From contig NZ_CP084472.1 in assembly GCF_020405225.1 (NCBI RefSeq), positions 2,108,001 to 2,172,000 on the forward strand: 64,000 nt of DNA, in the 5' to 3' direction. Both the position numbers and the translations under genes were made by a program. This stretch comes from Natrinema sp. DC36 (GTDB taxonomy: Archaea; Halobacteriota; Halobacteria; Halobacteriales; Natrialbaceae). The notes beneath the pieces were generated by a model. The model was not told the origin of the DNA and did not search any database. It saw nothing but the letters and a program-made list of their open reading frames with translations. Below are positions 55,806 to 64,000 of the stretch, in pieces; position 1 is the stretch's first letter; each line of letters opens with the position of its first letter.

Positions 55806-57005
55806 ATGTCCGACTCGATGGATTACTTCGGCAGCGAAAATGAGATCTTCCGGAACAAGGAACTCCTGCAGGTCTCACACCTCCCGGACGGTGACCGGAT
55901 TATCGGCCGCGAGGACGAACTGACGAACCTCGCGAACGCGATTAAACCGGCTACGCGCGGGAACACGCCGAACAACGTTCTCGTCTACGGAAAGACGGGT
56001 ACCGGGAAGTCCCTCTGTTCGAAGTTCATCACGAATCACGCCGTCGAGCGTGCGAAGGACAACGACGTGTCGATCGGCGTCGCCTACGTCGATTGTCTCC
56101 AGGAATCGACGGAGACACAGGCCGTGCAATCGGCCGGTCATCAACTCAACGAGCAGACGGAAACGGAGATCTCGATCCCCCATTCGGGGTTGAGTACGGC
56201 CGAGTATTACCGTCGCCTCTGGCGCATCGTCGACACTCGGTACGACGTTGCGCTGATCATCCTGGACGAAGTGGACAAGATCGAAGACGACGAAATCCTG
56301 ATGCAGCTCTCGCGAGCGGTCGAATCGGGAAAACTCACCGAGAGCACGATCGGCGTCATCGGAATCTCGAACAAAGTCCGGTACAAGGACTCGCTGGACG
56401 AACGGATCAAATCGAGCCTCTGCGAACGGGAGTACGTCTTCTCTCCGTACGACGCGACACAGATCCGAGAGATTCTCCGGTCGCGCTCCGACGCGTTCCA
56501 CGAGAGCGTGCTCGAGGACGGCGTCGTCCCTCGCGTCGCCGCGCTCGCAGCCCGCGAACACGGTGACGCGCGGAAGGCGATCGATATCCTCCGATTCGCC
56601 GGCGAGATCGCCGAGGAGAACGACCGCGACGCCGTCACGGAGGACTGCGTCGATCACGCTCACGAGCGCGAAGAAACCAGTCGCCTCGCCGAACTGATTT
56701 CCAAGAGCCCGAGTCACGCGAAACTGGTTCTCGAGGCGATGGCGCTGCTCACCCAGCAAAAAGAGGGGGACAACGCACCGATAACGACGAACGAAGCGTA
56801 CGACCTCTACAGGCGATTGTGTGATCGCGATCGGTCTGAGCATCTGAAGCTCCGGCGCGTCCGAGACATCCTTTCGGAACTCGAGTTCCTCTCGATCATC
56901 GATCAGGAGCGCAAGTGGGCCGGCAGAGGGAAAGGGAACTACATGGAGAATCGGCTGATTGACGATCCGAAAGTCATCATCGCCGCCTGCAACGAATCTG
57001 ACTGA
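55806..57005 (+). CDS. orc1: Orc1/Cdc6 replication initiator
   Basis: 399 residues. AAA+ domain: Walker A YGKTGTGKSLCSKF (about residues 60-73), Walker B ALIILDEVDKIEDDE, sensor 1 IGVIGISNKVRYKDSLDERIKSSL and sensor 2 HGDARKAIDILRFAG. The C-terminal winged helix follows: HAKLVLEAMALL to IIDQERKWAGRGKGNYMENR. It should bind the ORB-like boxes immediately upstream and load MCM. Being next to the origin suggests autoregulation through the last box at 55744. Confidence 0.94.
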   Translation: MSDSMDYFGSENEIFRNKELLQVSHLPDGDRIIGREDELTNLANAIKPATRGNTPNNVLVYGKTGTGKSLCSKFITNHAVERAKDNDVSIGVAYVDCLQESTETQAVQSAGHQLNEQTETEISIPHSGLSTAEYYRRLWRIVDTRYDVALIILDEVDKIEDDEILMQLSRAVESGKLTESTIGVIGISNKVRYKDSLDERIKSSLCEREYVFSPYDATQIREILRSRSDAFHESVLEDGVVPRVAALAAREHGDARKAIDILRFAGEIAEENDRDAVTEDCVDHAHEREETSRLAELISKSPSHAKLVLEAMALLTQQKEGDNAPITTNEAYDLYRRLCDRDRSEHLKLRRVRDILSELEFLSIIDQERKWAGRGKGNYMENRLIDDPKVIIAACNESD

Positions 57006-57078
57006 CAAAAATCGATCGACCAACCGGTAATTCGAACCCGAAACGACGGCAATAACAGTTACGCACAGCGGCAACCGG

Positions 57079-57534
57079 CTACAGCAGTTCGCGGACCTCC
57101 GAGTACCACATATCGTGGTAGTCGACGTGGCCGACTCGACGAGCGATCGCGACGGCCAGCGAGTGCCAGCACTTCTCGGTCGGGTCGTCCGCGTCGAGGT
57201 TGTACTCGCTGTCCTTGCAGGTACAGCCGCCGTCCTCGACGATGTACTCGTCGTCGTAGCCGACGACGATCGTGAAATCGCGGTAGGCCTTCACCCGGTT
57301 TTCGCCGACCGCCTCGATGGCGCGAACCCCACGGTCGCCGTGGACCTGCGAGATGTCGCCGACGATCGCGGGCGTGAGTTCGCCGGCTTCCTCGAGGGCG
57401 GCCTGCCATCGTTCGACGGGGTTGGCCTCCGACACGACCGGAACTGTGTCCCCAACTGTAAAATCGGTTTGGTTGTTGTGCCGCGACGACGGACCGATCG
57501 GATCCGCCTCGACGTCCGGGTGCTCGAGCCGCAC
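57079..57534 (-). CDS. SWIM zinc-finger protein
   Basis: 151 residues. The SWIM motif C-x-C-x(n)-C-x-H is [10 protein letters not shown] ... [10 protein letters not shown] (residues about 103-126). The N-terminal part includes a short tail without motif and the [23 protein letters not shown] helix region. SWIM domains bind DNA or protein. It is convergent with orc1, 73 nt from its stop, and divergent from trm1 (42 nt), so it may share a control region with trm1. Confidence 0.82.
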   Translation of the reverse strand: MRLEHPDVEADPIGPSSRHNNQTDFTVGDTVPVVSEANPVERWQAALEEAGELTPAIVGDISQVHGDRGVRAIEAVGENRVKAYRDFTIVVGYDDEYIVEDGGCTCKDSEYNLDADDPTEKCWHSLAVAIARRVGHVDYHDMWYSEVRELL

Positions 57535-57575
57535 GAGACCACACCGCTTTTCGCCCGCTACCGACGAGACGTGGT

Positions 57576-58697
57576 ATGCGCGTCACCGAGGGCGGGGTCG
57601 AACTCGAGGTCCCCGGCGAGCAGACCGAGGGCATCGAGGAGGCGGTCTTCTACAATCCGCGACAGGAACTGAACCGGGATCTGACCATCGCGACGCTGCG
57701 AGCCTACCGCGAGCGCGAGGAGCGCGCCACCTCGTATCTGGACGCGATGACCGCGAGCGGCGTCCGCGGCGTTCGGGCCGCCGCCGACGGCTGGGAGGTC
57801 ACCTGCTGTGACGTCGACGAGGAGGCGGTCGCCCTCGCGAGGGAGAACCTCGAGCGAAACGACTTCGACGAACACGCGCGGGTCGAACACCGCAACGTCT
57901 CCGCCCTCATGCACGAGGAGCCGTTCGACGTGATCGATCTCGACCCCTACGGGACGCCGATGCCGTTCGCCGACGCCGCGTTCGCGAACTGTCGGGATCT
58001 CGTCTGCGTCACCGCGACGGACACCGCGCCGCTGTGTGGGGCCCACTTCAACAGCGGCGTGCGCTCCTATTCCGCGATCCCCCGGAACACGGACTACCAC
58101 GCCGAGATGGGCGTTCGCATCCTCATCTCGGCGCTCGCACGCAGCGCCGCGCGCGTCGACGTCGGCGTCGAGCCGCTCCTGACCCATGCGACCAGTCACT
58201 ACGTCCGGACGTATCTCGAGCTCGAGCACAAGCCCACCGCGGCCGACGCCGCGATCGACGAGTTAGGCCACGTCTACCACTGCGAAGACTGTCTCTACCG
58301 GGAGGCCGATTCCGGGCTGATCGCCGATCCGCTCGAGACGTGCCCCCACTGCGGCGGGAATCGAATGCTCACCGCCGGCCCCGTCTGGCTCGGCCCCATC
58401 CGGAATCCCGCGTTCGTCGCCGCGGTCCGCGACGAAATCCCGTACACGTTCGATACCGCACCCGAGGCTCGAGAGCTCTGCGACGCACTCTCGGCCGAAC
58501 TGGACGAGCCGACACACTACGATCAACACAAGCTCTGTCGGAACTGGGGACTGCCCGCGAACGCGATGGACGAGTTCCTGGCGGACCTAAACGAAGCGGG
58601 GTATGCGGCCTCGAGGGCCCACTACGGCGGGACGACGTTCAAGACGGACGCCAGCGTGGGCGAGATCCGCGCGGCGACCGAAGGGAACCTCGACTGA
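57576..58697 (+). CDS. trm1: tRNA (guanine-26 N2)-dimethyltransferase Trm1
   Basis: 373 residues. Methylates G26 of tRNA twice. [21 protein letters not shown] starts the enzyme; [17 protein letters not shown] binds [18 protein letters not shown] is the catalytic DPYG block; [12 protein letters not shown] and CPHCGGN form a zinc ribbon in the C-terminal domain. Full family length. The start at 57576 lies just before the first conserved block. Confidence 0.94.
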   Translation: MRVTEGGVELEVPGEQTEGIEEAVFYNPRQELNRDLTIATLRAYREREERATSYLDAMTASGVRGVRAAADGWEVTCCDVDEEAVALARENLERNDFDEHARVEHRNVSALMHEEPFDVIDLDPYGTPMPFADAAFANCRDLVCVTATDTAPLCGAHFNSGVRSYSAIPRNTDYHAEMGVRILISALARSAARVDVGVEPLLTHATSHYVRTYLELEHKPTAADAAIDELGHVYHCEDCLYREADSGLIADPLETCPHCGGNRMLTAGPVWLGPIRNPAFVAAVRDEIPYTFDTAPEARELCDALSAELDEPTHYDQHKLCRNWGLPANAMDEFLADLNEAGYAASRAHYGGTTFKTDASVGEIRAATEGNLD

Positions 58698-58702
58698 CCG
58701 CG

Positions 58703-58903
58703 CTACGCTACGTCGGCGTACAGGCGGACGAGCCCGCACTCCGGACAGCAGACGCCCTGAAGTTTCGTCGTGTTTTGCAGGCCGATCTTCCCAAGCAGTC
58801 CGTCGCGTTTCCCGGTCGCGATGGACGGCTTCATGCCCTCGCCATCGCGGACGCTCACCGCTTCCATCGTCACGCCGCAGTCTGGACAGCGTCGTTGCTC
58901 CAT
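58703..58903 (-). CDS. Small zinc-ribbon protein
   Basis: 66 residues with CPDCGVTM near the N-terminus and CCPECGLVRLYA near the C-terminus, a two-knuckle zinc ribbon separated by a basic/Gly stretch (SIATGKRDGLLGKIGL). The start at 58903 (MEQRRCP) is preferred to 58921. It is convergent with trm1, 5 nt apart. Function unknown; the family seems conserved in haloarchaea from memory. Confidence 0.74.
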   Translation of the reverse strand: MEQRRCPDCGVTMEAVSVRDGEGMKPSIATGKRDGLLGKIGLQNTTKLQGVCCPECGLVRLYADVA

Positions 58904-59219
58904 ACGATCGGGTTCACCCACTGACAGAAAAACGAGGCGGGTTCGATTCGCTCGACGGCACGACCACGAGCCGATACCGCCGACGGACCCCGCCGGCCGT
59001 CAGGCGCGAACCGGGTCCCGACGGCCGAACTCGGTCCGAATAGCGACGGCTAATCGGCTTCGTACAGCCGCTAGCGGGACCGTACGAGGGCAGCCCGATA
59101 GAACCGGGCGTCAACATCGCTCCTGACTCGCAGAGCGGACGCCATCGCACCATCGTAACAGACCGTTGCAACGCCGTGCCGGGCGATTACATATTGGGGC
59201 CCGCGTCGAAGGATCGCGT
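58904..59219. other. Gene-free stretch before the YihY gene
   Basis: 316 nt with no supportable gene or repeat. A TATA-like ttacatatt (59187-59195) lies about 28 nt before the YihY start and is the only element identified. Confidence 0.5.
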
Positions 59220-60524
59220 GTGCTCGATCACAGACGGGGACTCGAGGTGACGGGCGAAGCCGTTCGGCTCGCCAGGGACGAACAGTTGACGCTGCTCGCA
59301 GCGGGCGTCGCGTTCTACGGCTTCATCTCGCTCGTCCCGCTCATGCTGCTCGCGCTGGGGATCGCGGCGTCGATCGGCGGCGAGGCGCTCGCGGCGCGGC
59401 TCACGGCGGCGGCGAGCGACGTACTCACGCCGGACGCTCAGGAGTTGCTCGCCGAGACGATCGTGGACGACACCGGCCGCCAGGGAGCGACCGTCGTCGG
59501 CATCCTCGGCCTGCTCTGGGGCTCGAGCCGGGTCCTCCGCGGTCTCGATCGGGCCTTCTCGCAGGTGTACGGCACTGCGGGGGAGAAATCGCTGCTCGAC
59601 ACCGTCTGGGATGCGACGGTCGTCTCCGTCGGCATCACTCTGGGCCTCGTCGTCGTCGGCGCGCTCGAGCTGGTGATCCTGTTCGTCGCCGAATTCGGCG
59701 TCTCGGTCGTCGGACAGCTGTTCATCGTCCTCGGGCTGGTCGCGACGTTCCTGCCGCTGTACGTCATCTTTCCGGACGCGAACGTCGGCCTTCGCGAGGC
59801 CGCACCGGGAACGATCGTCGCCGCGGTCGGCTGGTTCGCGCTGAGTCGCACGTTCTCGCTGTACACCGGTCTGGCCACCGGATACGCGGTCTACGGCGCG
59901 CTCGGTGCCGTGTTCCTCGTCCTCGTCTGGCTCTACGTCGGCTCGATCATCCTCGTCTTCGGTGCGGTCCTCAACGCAGTCCTCGCCGACCGTGAAGTGG
60001 ATCGGCAGCTACAAAGTCCCGGACATCGACAGATTTCGACAGAAGCGATGACCGACGACGCCACGGGTGCCGACGAGGGGGCCACGGAGGATCGCGCCAG
60101 TGACCGCACCAGCGCGAGGGCGAGTCGAACGAGCGCTCGGACGCGCGACCGCGCGGACGACCCCGAGGTACTGCGCGAAGAGATCGAACGGCTGCGCGAT
60201 CGCGTCGACTCCTTCGAGGACGACGTCGAGAGCCGAACCGTCAGGAAAGAGTCCCTCGAGGGAGAGCTCAAACGCTACGTTCGACGGCGAATGCGACGCG
60301 GCCACGCCCACGACTGGGGGCCGTACCTCGTCTTGCTGTACGGGACCGCGATGTCGATCGCGGCGTTTTACTTCCTGGCGGGCGGCTGGTCAATCCTCGC
60401 GATGTTCGTCGTCTGGACCTCGACGCTCGGACTCTACGTGCTAATGGTGCTGTTCGGGTTCGGAATCTCCCTGCTCGGACTCCCCGGCCGGCTACGCGAT
60501 GCGATCGGCGATCGACGTTCCTGA
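59220..60524 (+). CDS. YihY/BrkB family membrane protein
   Basis: 434 residues from a GTG at 59220, placed 28 nt after a TATA-like box. Six helices in the first 270 residues with LTLLAAGVAFYGFISLVPLMLL, ILGLLWGSSRVLRGLDRAFSQVYG and ASLVLVWLYVGSIILVFGAVLNAVLAD-like blocks typical of the YihY/BrkB (formerly RNase BN) family. An Arg/Asp/Glu-rich linker with a coiled-coil stretch (EEIERLRDRVDSFEDDVESR) and two more helices follow; this extension is unusual. Role in transport or membrane biology unknown. Confidence 0.85.
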   Translation: MLDHRRGLEVTGEAVRLARDEQLTLLAAGVAFYGFISLVPLMLLALGIAASIGGEALAARLTAAASDVLTPDAQELLAETIVDDTGRQGATVVGILGLLWGSSRVLRGLDRAFSQVYGTAGEKSLLDTVWDATVVSVGITLGLVVVGALELVILFVAEFGVSVVGQLFIVLGLVATFLPLYVIFPDANVGLREAAPGTIVAAVGWFALSRTFSLYTGLATGYAVYGALGAVFLVLVWLYVGSIILVFGAVLNAVLADREVDRQLQSPGHRQISTEAMTDDATGADEGATEDRASDRTSARASRTSARTRDRADDPEVLREEIERLRDRVDSFEDDVESRTVRKESLEGELKRYVRRRMRRGHAHDWGPYLVLLYGTAMSIAAFYFLAGGWSILAMFVVWTSTLGLYVLMVLFGFGISLLGLPGRLRDAIGDRRS

Positions 60525-60686
60525 ACTGCCGGCCGCTTCCGGGCCGCCCGTTGGCCACCTGATCGAAGCCGCTGTGAGTCTGCGATTCTTCCGGACGTTC
60601 GCGCCACTACTGACACAGCCGCGTACGCCCTTGAGCAAACGTCTTTCCGGTGTTTGAACGGACGCATCCGGCGACGAACGCCTGCC

Positions 60687-61484
60687 CTACTGCTTCGTCG
60701 GGACGGTTTGCTGGACGAACCGTCGAACCCGATCCGTGTACGTCGCCGGTCGGTGGAGGTTGCAGATGTGGCCGGCGTCCGCAAGGACTTCCACGCGGCC
60801 GTCCCGCGCAGCCCCGGCGTGGGCCCGCTCGCCGCGGCGCATCAGCTTGTCGTTCTCGCCGTTGAGGATGAGCGTCGAACCGGGGTACGTGGAGAGTTTC
60901 GACCGGAAGTCCTCGCCCGCGATGTCCGGCCCCGCGTCGCCGAACTGCTTCGGATAGAAGCCGGACTCGATGATCTCCCGCTTGATATCCGGCGGGAGGT
61001 CCCGGTTTTGCACCCAGCGCGTCGCGAGTTTCTCAACGGCGCGCTTTCCGACATCGGGTTTCGTCAGGAGCCGCGATAGCCCCCCGGTTAGCCGCGTGCC
61101 GAGTTCCATCGTTTTCACCGGGTTCACGCTGCTTCCCGACAGCACCAGCGCGTCGACATCGTCGGGATGTCGATACGCGTACTCCGTGACCGCGTAGCCG
61201 CCCAACGAAAGCCCAACGAGGACGGCCGATCCGTCGACGTGCGTCTCGAGGGTGTCCTCGAGGACATCGATCGCCGGCTCCATCCGAAACGGTTTGCCGG
61301 CTCGAGTGCCGTGGCCCGGTAAATCGGGGGCGACGGTGTGAAACTCTTCGGAGAGTTCACGCGTTTGGGGAAGCCACATTTTCCGCGTGAACATCGCGCC
61401 GTGTACGAACACGATCGACTGTGCGTCCGACGGGCCGGTGACGTCGACACCTTCGGAGCCGCCGCTTTCGCCTGTCCAAGCCAT
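60687..61484 (-). CDS. Alpha/beta hydrolase
   Basis: 265 residues. IVFVHGAMFTRKMW (oxyanion HG), VLVGLSLGGYAVT (nucleophile Ser in GLSLGG), STLILNGENDKLM (acid Asp) and LADAGHICNLHRP (catalytic His) complete the triad. Typical esterase/lipase-like or carotenoid-ester-type hydrolase, substrate unknown. Single gene, start MAWTGESGG. No signal peptide. Confidence 0.87.
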   Translation of the reverse strand: MAWTGESGGSEGVDVTGPSDAQSIVFVHGAMFTRKMWLPQTRELSEEFHTVAPDLPGHGTRAGKPFRMEPAIDVLEDTLETHVDGSAVLVGLSLGGYAVTEYAYRHPDDVDALVLSGSSVNPVKTMELGTRLTGGLSRLLTKPDVGKRAVEKLATRWVQNRDLPPDIKREIIESGFYPKQFGDAGPDIAGEDFRSKLSTYPGSTLILNGENDKLMRRGERAHAGAARDGRVEVLADAGHICNLHRPATYTDRVRRFVQQTVPTKQ

Positions 61485-61589
61485 AGCCCACGTAGCAGTA
61501 GGAGGGGCTTAGTAGGCAACCCGGCGAAATACGGCACCGAGTTCTCCAGTCGCAGGTGCGCGCGATTCCGCCGTCGCAACCGGACGATG

Positions 61590-62144
61590 TCACTCGTCCC
61601 CGCGGTCGTCGGCGTCGTCGCCGATATCGACCGCGGCGTCCGTCCGCCGGTCGTCGTCATCAGGTTGGACCGAGAGCCCGGAACCGCGGCCCGCCAGTTC
61701 GGTCGGGTCGACCTCCGCACCGCGGGCCCGATCCTCGACCGTATCCGTTTCGTCGGGCGCGCTCAGATCGTCGTCGACCACGTCGTCGGCGATTTCCGTC
61801 TCATCGGTCCCGCTCAGTCCACCGGCCGGCTCCGTCTCCGGAGTTCGGTCCGACGACTCGCTACGTTCTGTCTCCACATCGGTCGTCGAATCGTCCCGTA
61901 TCGGAAGCGACCCCTCGAGCCGAACGGCGTCCGCGGTGATCTCGCGAACCGATTTTCGGTCGAGCGTGACCGTCGTCTCGGCCCCCTTCTCCCAGCCGAG
62001 CGACGATTTGATCGAGCCGACGACCGCCGGATCCGGCCTGACGTAGGCAACGTCGCCTTCGACGGCGGTGACGACTCCGACCGTCTCGTCGGCGTCGTTC
62101 TCGATGGGCTTGCCGACATCGTCGTCCGAAAACGTAGCACACAT
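61590..62144 (-). CDS. Haloarchaeal protein with N-terminal barrel-like domain and acidic tail
   Basis: 184 residues. Residues 1-80 (MCATFSDDDVGKPIENDADE ... VGVVTAVEGDVAYVRPD) look like a small beta-barrel, PRC-like domain. Residues 85-184 are disordered, Asp/Glu/Thr-rich. I recognise no named family. The start at 62144 is chosen because the upstream frame is Arg/Gly-rich. Role unknown. Confidence 0.68.
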   Translation of the reverse strand: MCATFSDDDVGKPIENDADETVGVVTAVEGDVAYVRPDPAVVGSIKSSLGWEKGAETTVTLDRKSVREITADAVRLEGSLPIRDDSTTDVETERSESSDRTPETEPAGGLSGTDETEIADDVVDDDLSAPDETDTVEDRARGAEVDPTELAGRGSGLSVQPDDDDRRTDAAVDIGDDADDRGDE

Positions 62145-62270
62145 ACCATCTGTTATCGCGACTCGAGGCAAGCCGGTGGTGCCTGCAACGGCCAGTCGAC
62201 GCCGAGGGAAGATACCGGTCTCCGACCGCACTCGAGCCGCCAATCGATCGAAAACCGCACCTCGAGGCTG

Positions 62271-62486
62271 TCAGTCGAGCGGAAAACACAACGGCGCGCC
62301 CATGCCGCCGAACGCGTCACGCGATCGATTCCCGTCAGGGAAGTCGTCCGGAACGACGACGGTCTCTCCGCCCTGCTCGGCCGGTCGGTCGCCGAACTCC
62401 CGCAGGTCGCGGCCCTCGAGCCCCGTCGAGAGCAACAGCGTCTCGACCGCGTCGTTCACGAGGGCGTCGTCGTTCGCGAGAGACAT
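62271..62486 (-). CDS. Small hypothetical protein
   Basis: 71 residues: MSLANDDALVNDAVETLLLS start, EGRDLREFGDRPAEQGGE middle and GAPLCFPLD end. Acidic with normal haloarchaeal composition. No motif. The real-gene call rests on codon use and composition only. It lies between the gene 61590-62144 and dcd, all on the same strand. Confidence 0.5.
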   Translation of the reverse strand: MSLANDDALVNDAVETLLLSTGLEGRDLREFGDRPAEQGGETVVVPDDFPDGNRSRDAFGGMGAPLCFPLD

Positions 62487-62581
62487 CGGTAGCGTGGGTA
62501 TCCCGGCTACGAGTGACTCGGAAGTGAATCCCGTGTCGGCGCGTTCAGCCGTCGACGTTCGGCTGGCTCTCGCGACCGGGT

Positions 62582-63184
62582 TCAGTCCTCGCGCTCGAGT
62601 TGATCGCCGCCGAACTCGTCGTCGCTCTGAATCCGGGAGGCCTGCGGCCCGTCCTGATCCTGGTACTTCGAGCCGCGCTCGCTGCCGTAGGGCCGCTCCG
62701 CGGGCGTCTTGAGTTCGGTAAAGGTGAGCTGCGAGATGCGCATTCCCGGTGTGAGCGCGACCGGTGCGGAGCCGAGATTCGATAGCTCGAGGGTGATTTG
62801 ACCGCGATAACCGGGATCGCAGAGGCCGGCAGTTGCGTGAACGACGACAGCGAGCCGTCCCAACGACGATCGGCCTTCGACGTGGGCGATCAGATCGTCC
62901 GGAATCTCGACGCGCTCGTGGGTCGTCCCCAGCACGAAATCTCCGGGGTGCAGGATGAAATCGTCGCCGTCCTCGACGAGCGTTTCGGTGACGTAGTCGT
63001 CGACCTCGTCCTCGGAGTTGGGGTGGATGCAGGGGATGTTCGTCCGCTGGAACTCGAGGAACTCCCGACCGAGTCGGAGGTCGACGCTCGCGGGCTGGAT
63101 CTGCAGTTTCGGATCGTCGAGGGGGTCGACGACGAGGTCGCCGGCCTCGAGGCGCTCGAGGATGTCCGCATCGGAGAGGATCAT
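62582..63184 (-). CDS. dcd: dCTP deaminase
   Basis: 200 residues. Converts dCTP to dUTP for thymidylate synthesis. [25 protein letters not shown] (catalytic/substrate site), [16 protein letters not shown] (with Glu of the active site) and GMRISQLTF are the family blocks. Length fits monofunctional Dcd. The C-terminal [19 protein letters not shown] closes the site. Nearby nrdJ and dcd both serve dNTP supply but are 60 kb apart. Confidence 0.94.
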   Translation of the reverse strand: MILSDADILERLEAGDLVVDPLDDPKLQIQPASVDLRLGREFLEFQRTNIPCIHPNSEDEVDDYVTETLVEDGDDFILHPGDFVLGTTHERVEIPDDLIAHVEGRSSLGRLAVVVHATAGLCDPGYRGQITLELSNLGSAPVALTPGMRISQLTFTELKTPAERPYGSERGSKYQDQDGPQASRIQSDDEFGGDQLERED

Positions 63185-63311
63185 ACCGTGTCAGAGCGAG
63201 TACGGGGCCCTAAATTTCCCGGTCCGAGTTCGGCTCTGAGCGATCGGTGTGACTGTCACCCCTTCGTTCTATACCCCCATCAGAATTCACCGCGTTTGCG
63301 CAGCCAATCAA

Positions 63312-63318
63312 TTTAATA
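63312..63318 (+). promoter_or_regulatory. TATA box of the truncated 3'-end gene
   Basis: TTTAATA is centred about 28 nt before the ATG at 63343, as for leaderless haloarchaeal transcripts. Confidence 0.6.
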
Positions 63319-63342
63319 GCCTCTCCGAACGTAGGAACGCAC

Positions 63343-64000
63343 ATGAGGGGGCAGAAGGGGGTATTCAATGGGAACGCGGCGGTTCTCCATCAGCGAGGAG
63401 TCAGAACACCGCTTCCGGACGCGGAGGCAGAGCGGGTCTTTCACGAGAACATGATGCTCATCGCGGACGCCCAGGAGCGAAAGGCGGACCTGCTCGCCGA
63501 TCCGGATGTCCCACTGTTGAACGCCCACGAAGCGGAAATCGATCTAATCGCTGAGAGCTTCGAACGGCGACTCCGTCGGATCGCCGGTGACGACTACCGC
63601 GAGGCCGCGATGGCGTACAACCGTGGTGAGCGCGATGACCTGATCGGAGCGCTCGCCGCATACTACTTCGAGGGGCTGTGGCGAATCCAGCAGCGGACCA
63701 CTGTGACGGACATGCTGTTTGCACCCATCATACTCCGTTATCCCGAGTGCTTCACGGTGAACATCCGATTTGCCAGCGGGTACACCACGACGAAATCGAT
63801 TCGCTACGAGTCGCCGGAACACTCGACGGAAGAGCTAGATGACGAGTACGCCGAGACGTACTACGAGGAGAGTCTGTACTCCCAGCGGCAGGCAGCGGAG
63901 TATATCAGAGAAATGGCACGGATCATCCGCGAGGCGTTCCCCCATCCCGACGAAACCTCGTTCGAGGAGCGCAAGTACGGCGGGATCGTCTATGCCGGCG
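63343..64000 (+). CDS. Unknown protein, cut by the window end
   Basis: 219 codons are visible and the frame is still open at 64000. It starts MRGQKGVFNGNAAVLHQRGV and continues PLPDAEAERVFHENMMLIAD, with a strand-rich middle around FEGLWRIQQRTTVTDMLF and LRYPECFTVNIRFASGYTT. It is charged, with no membrane segment or signal peptide. No motif was recognised. A TATA-like box 28 nt upstream supports the start. Confidence 0.72.
   Translation, partial: MRGQKGVFNGNAAVLHQRGVRTPLPDAEAERVFHENMMLIADAQERKADLLADPDVPLLNAHEAEIDLIAESFERRLRRIAGDDYREAAMAYNRGERDDLIGALAAYYFEGLWRIQQRTTVTDMLFAPIILRYPECFTVNIRFASGYTTTKSIRYESPEHSTEELDDEYAETYYEESLYSQRQAAEYIREMARIIREAFPHPDETSFEERKYGGIVYAG

Noticed and set aside
58914-59171. 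An 85-residue minus-strand frame in the gap before the YihY gene
   Set aside because: Composition is Ser/Arg/Pro-rich, unlike local proteins, with no promoter or motif.

Overview
The window is a stretch of a haloarchaeal chromosome (class Halobacteria; I would guess Natrialbales, near Haloterrigena/Natrinema). It is GC-rich with C or G in most third codon positions, and the proteins are strongly acidic. Genes often overlap by ATGA, and many promoters have a TATA-like box about 26-28 nt before the start codon, which indicates leaderless mRNAs. Archaeal markers include Orc1/Cdc6, ribosomal protein L40e, Taw1, Trm1, CTP-dependent riboflavin kinase and Tat-exported lipoproteins. No rRNA, CRISPR, transposase or integrase was seen.

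Layout. 1-4.1 kb: end of a class II ribonucleotide reductase, a small zinc-finger protein, a HalX response regulator and a VTT-domain membrane protein. 4.3-4.7 kb: tRNA-Leu(GAG) followed by a broken second copy of its 3' half. 4.9-7.0 kb: small membrane proteins and a bactofilin-like beta-helix protein. 7.2-11.8 kb: a FixABCX electron-transfer operon with FixX fused to FixC, plus a coupled small Cys protein, then a halocyanin-like lipoprotein. 12.6-24.0 kb: two complete Pst phosphate-uptake operons in tandem, each with its own PhoU; the second has a 727-residue PstA. 24.3-25.7 kb: a small membrane protein and Taw1. 25.7-37.0 kb: a single-strand surface-glycan cluster with a flippase, three glycosyltransferases, a pyruvyltransferase-like protein and four alkaline-phosphatase-superfamily enzymes. 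37.3-43.1 kb: ribK-ribB, a winged-helix regulator, a three-gene cassette (Zn finger, cupin, Tat protein) and ilvE. 43.1-54.8 kb: membrane proteins, an MFS transporter, a SpoIIM-like protein, a rhodanese/MBL enzyme, Tsr3, L40e, DUF99, uracil-DNA glycosylase and HisH. 54.8-57.0 kb: a probable replication origin beside an orc1/cdc6 gene. 57.1-64.0 kb: a SWIM protein, Trm1, a YihY family protein, a hydrolase, dCTP deaminase and a gene cut by the window end.

Main points of interest: (i) an origin candidate with one inverted and at least four direct ORB-like boxes around a 26-bp palindromic tandem repeat; (ii) a dispersed element of about 162 bp present twice, whose hairpin changes in a compensatory way between copies; (iii) a tRNA-Leu whose 3' half and downstream hairpin are duplicated and interrupted; (iv) a glycan cluster whose four sulfatase-like enzymes lack the formylglycine signature and share an LGY C-terminus; (v) a large nested hairpin between ilvE and the DUF502 gene. 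All product names come from reading the translations; no database search was possible.
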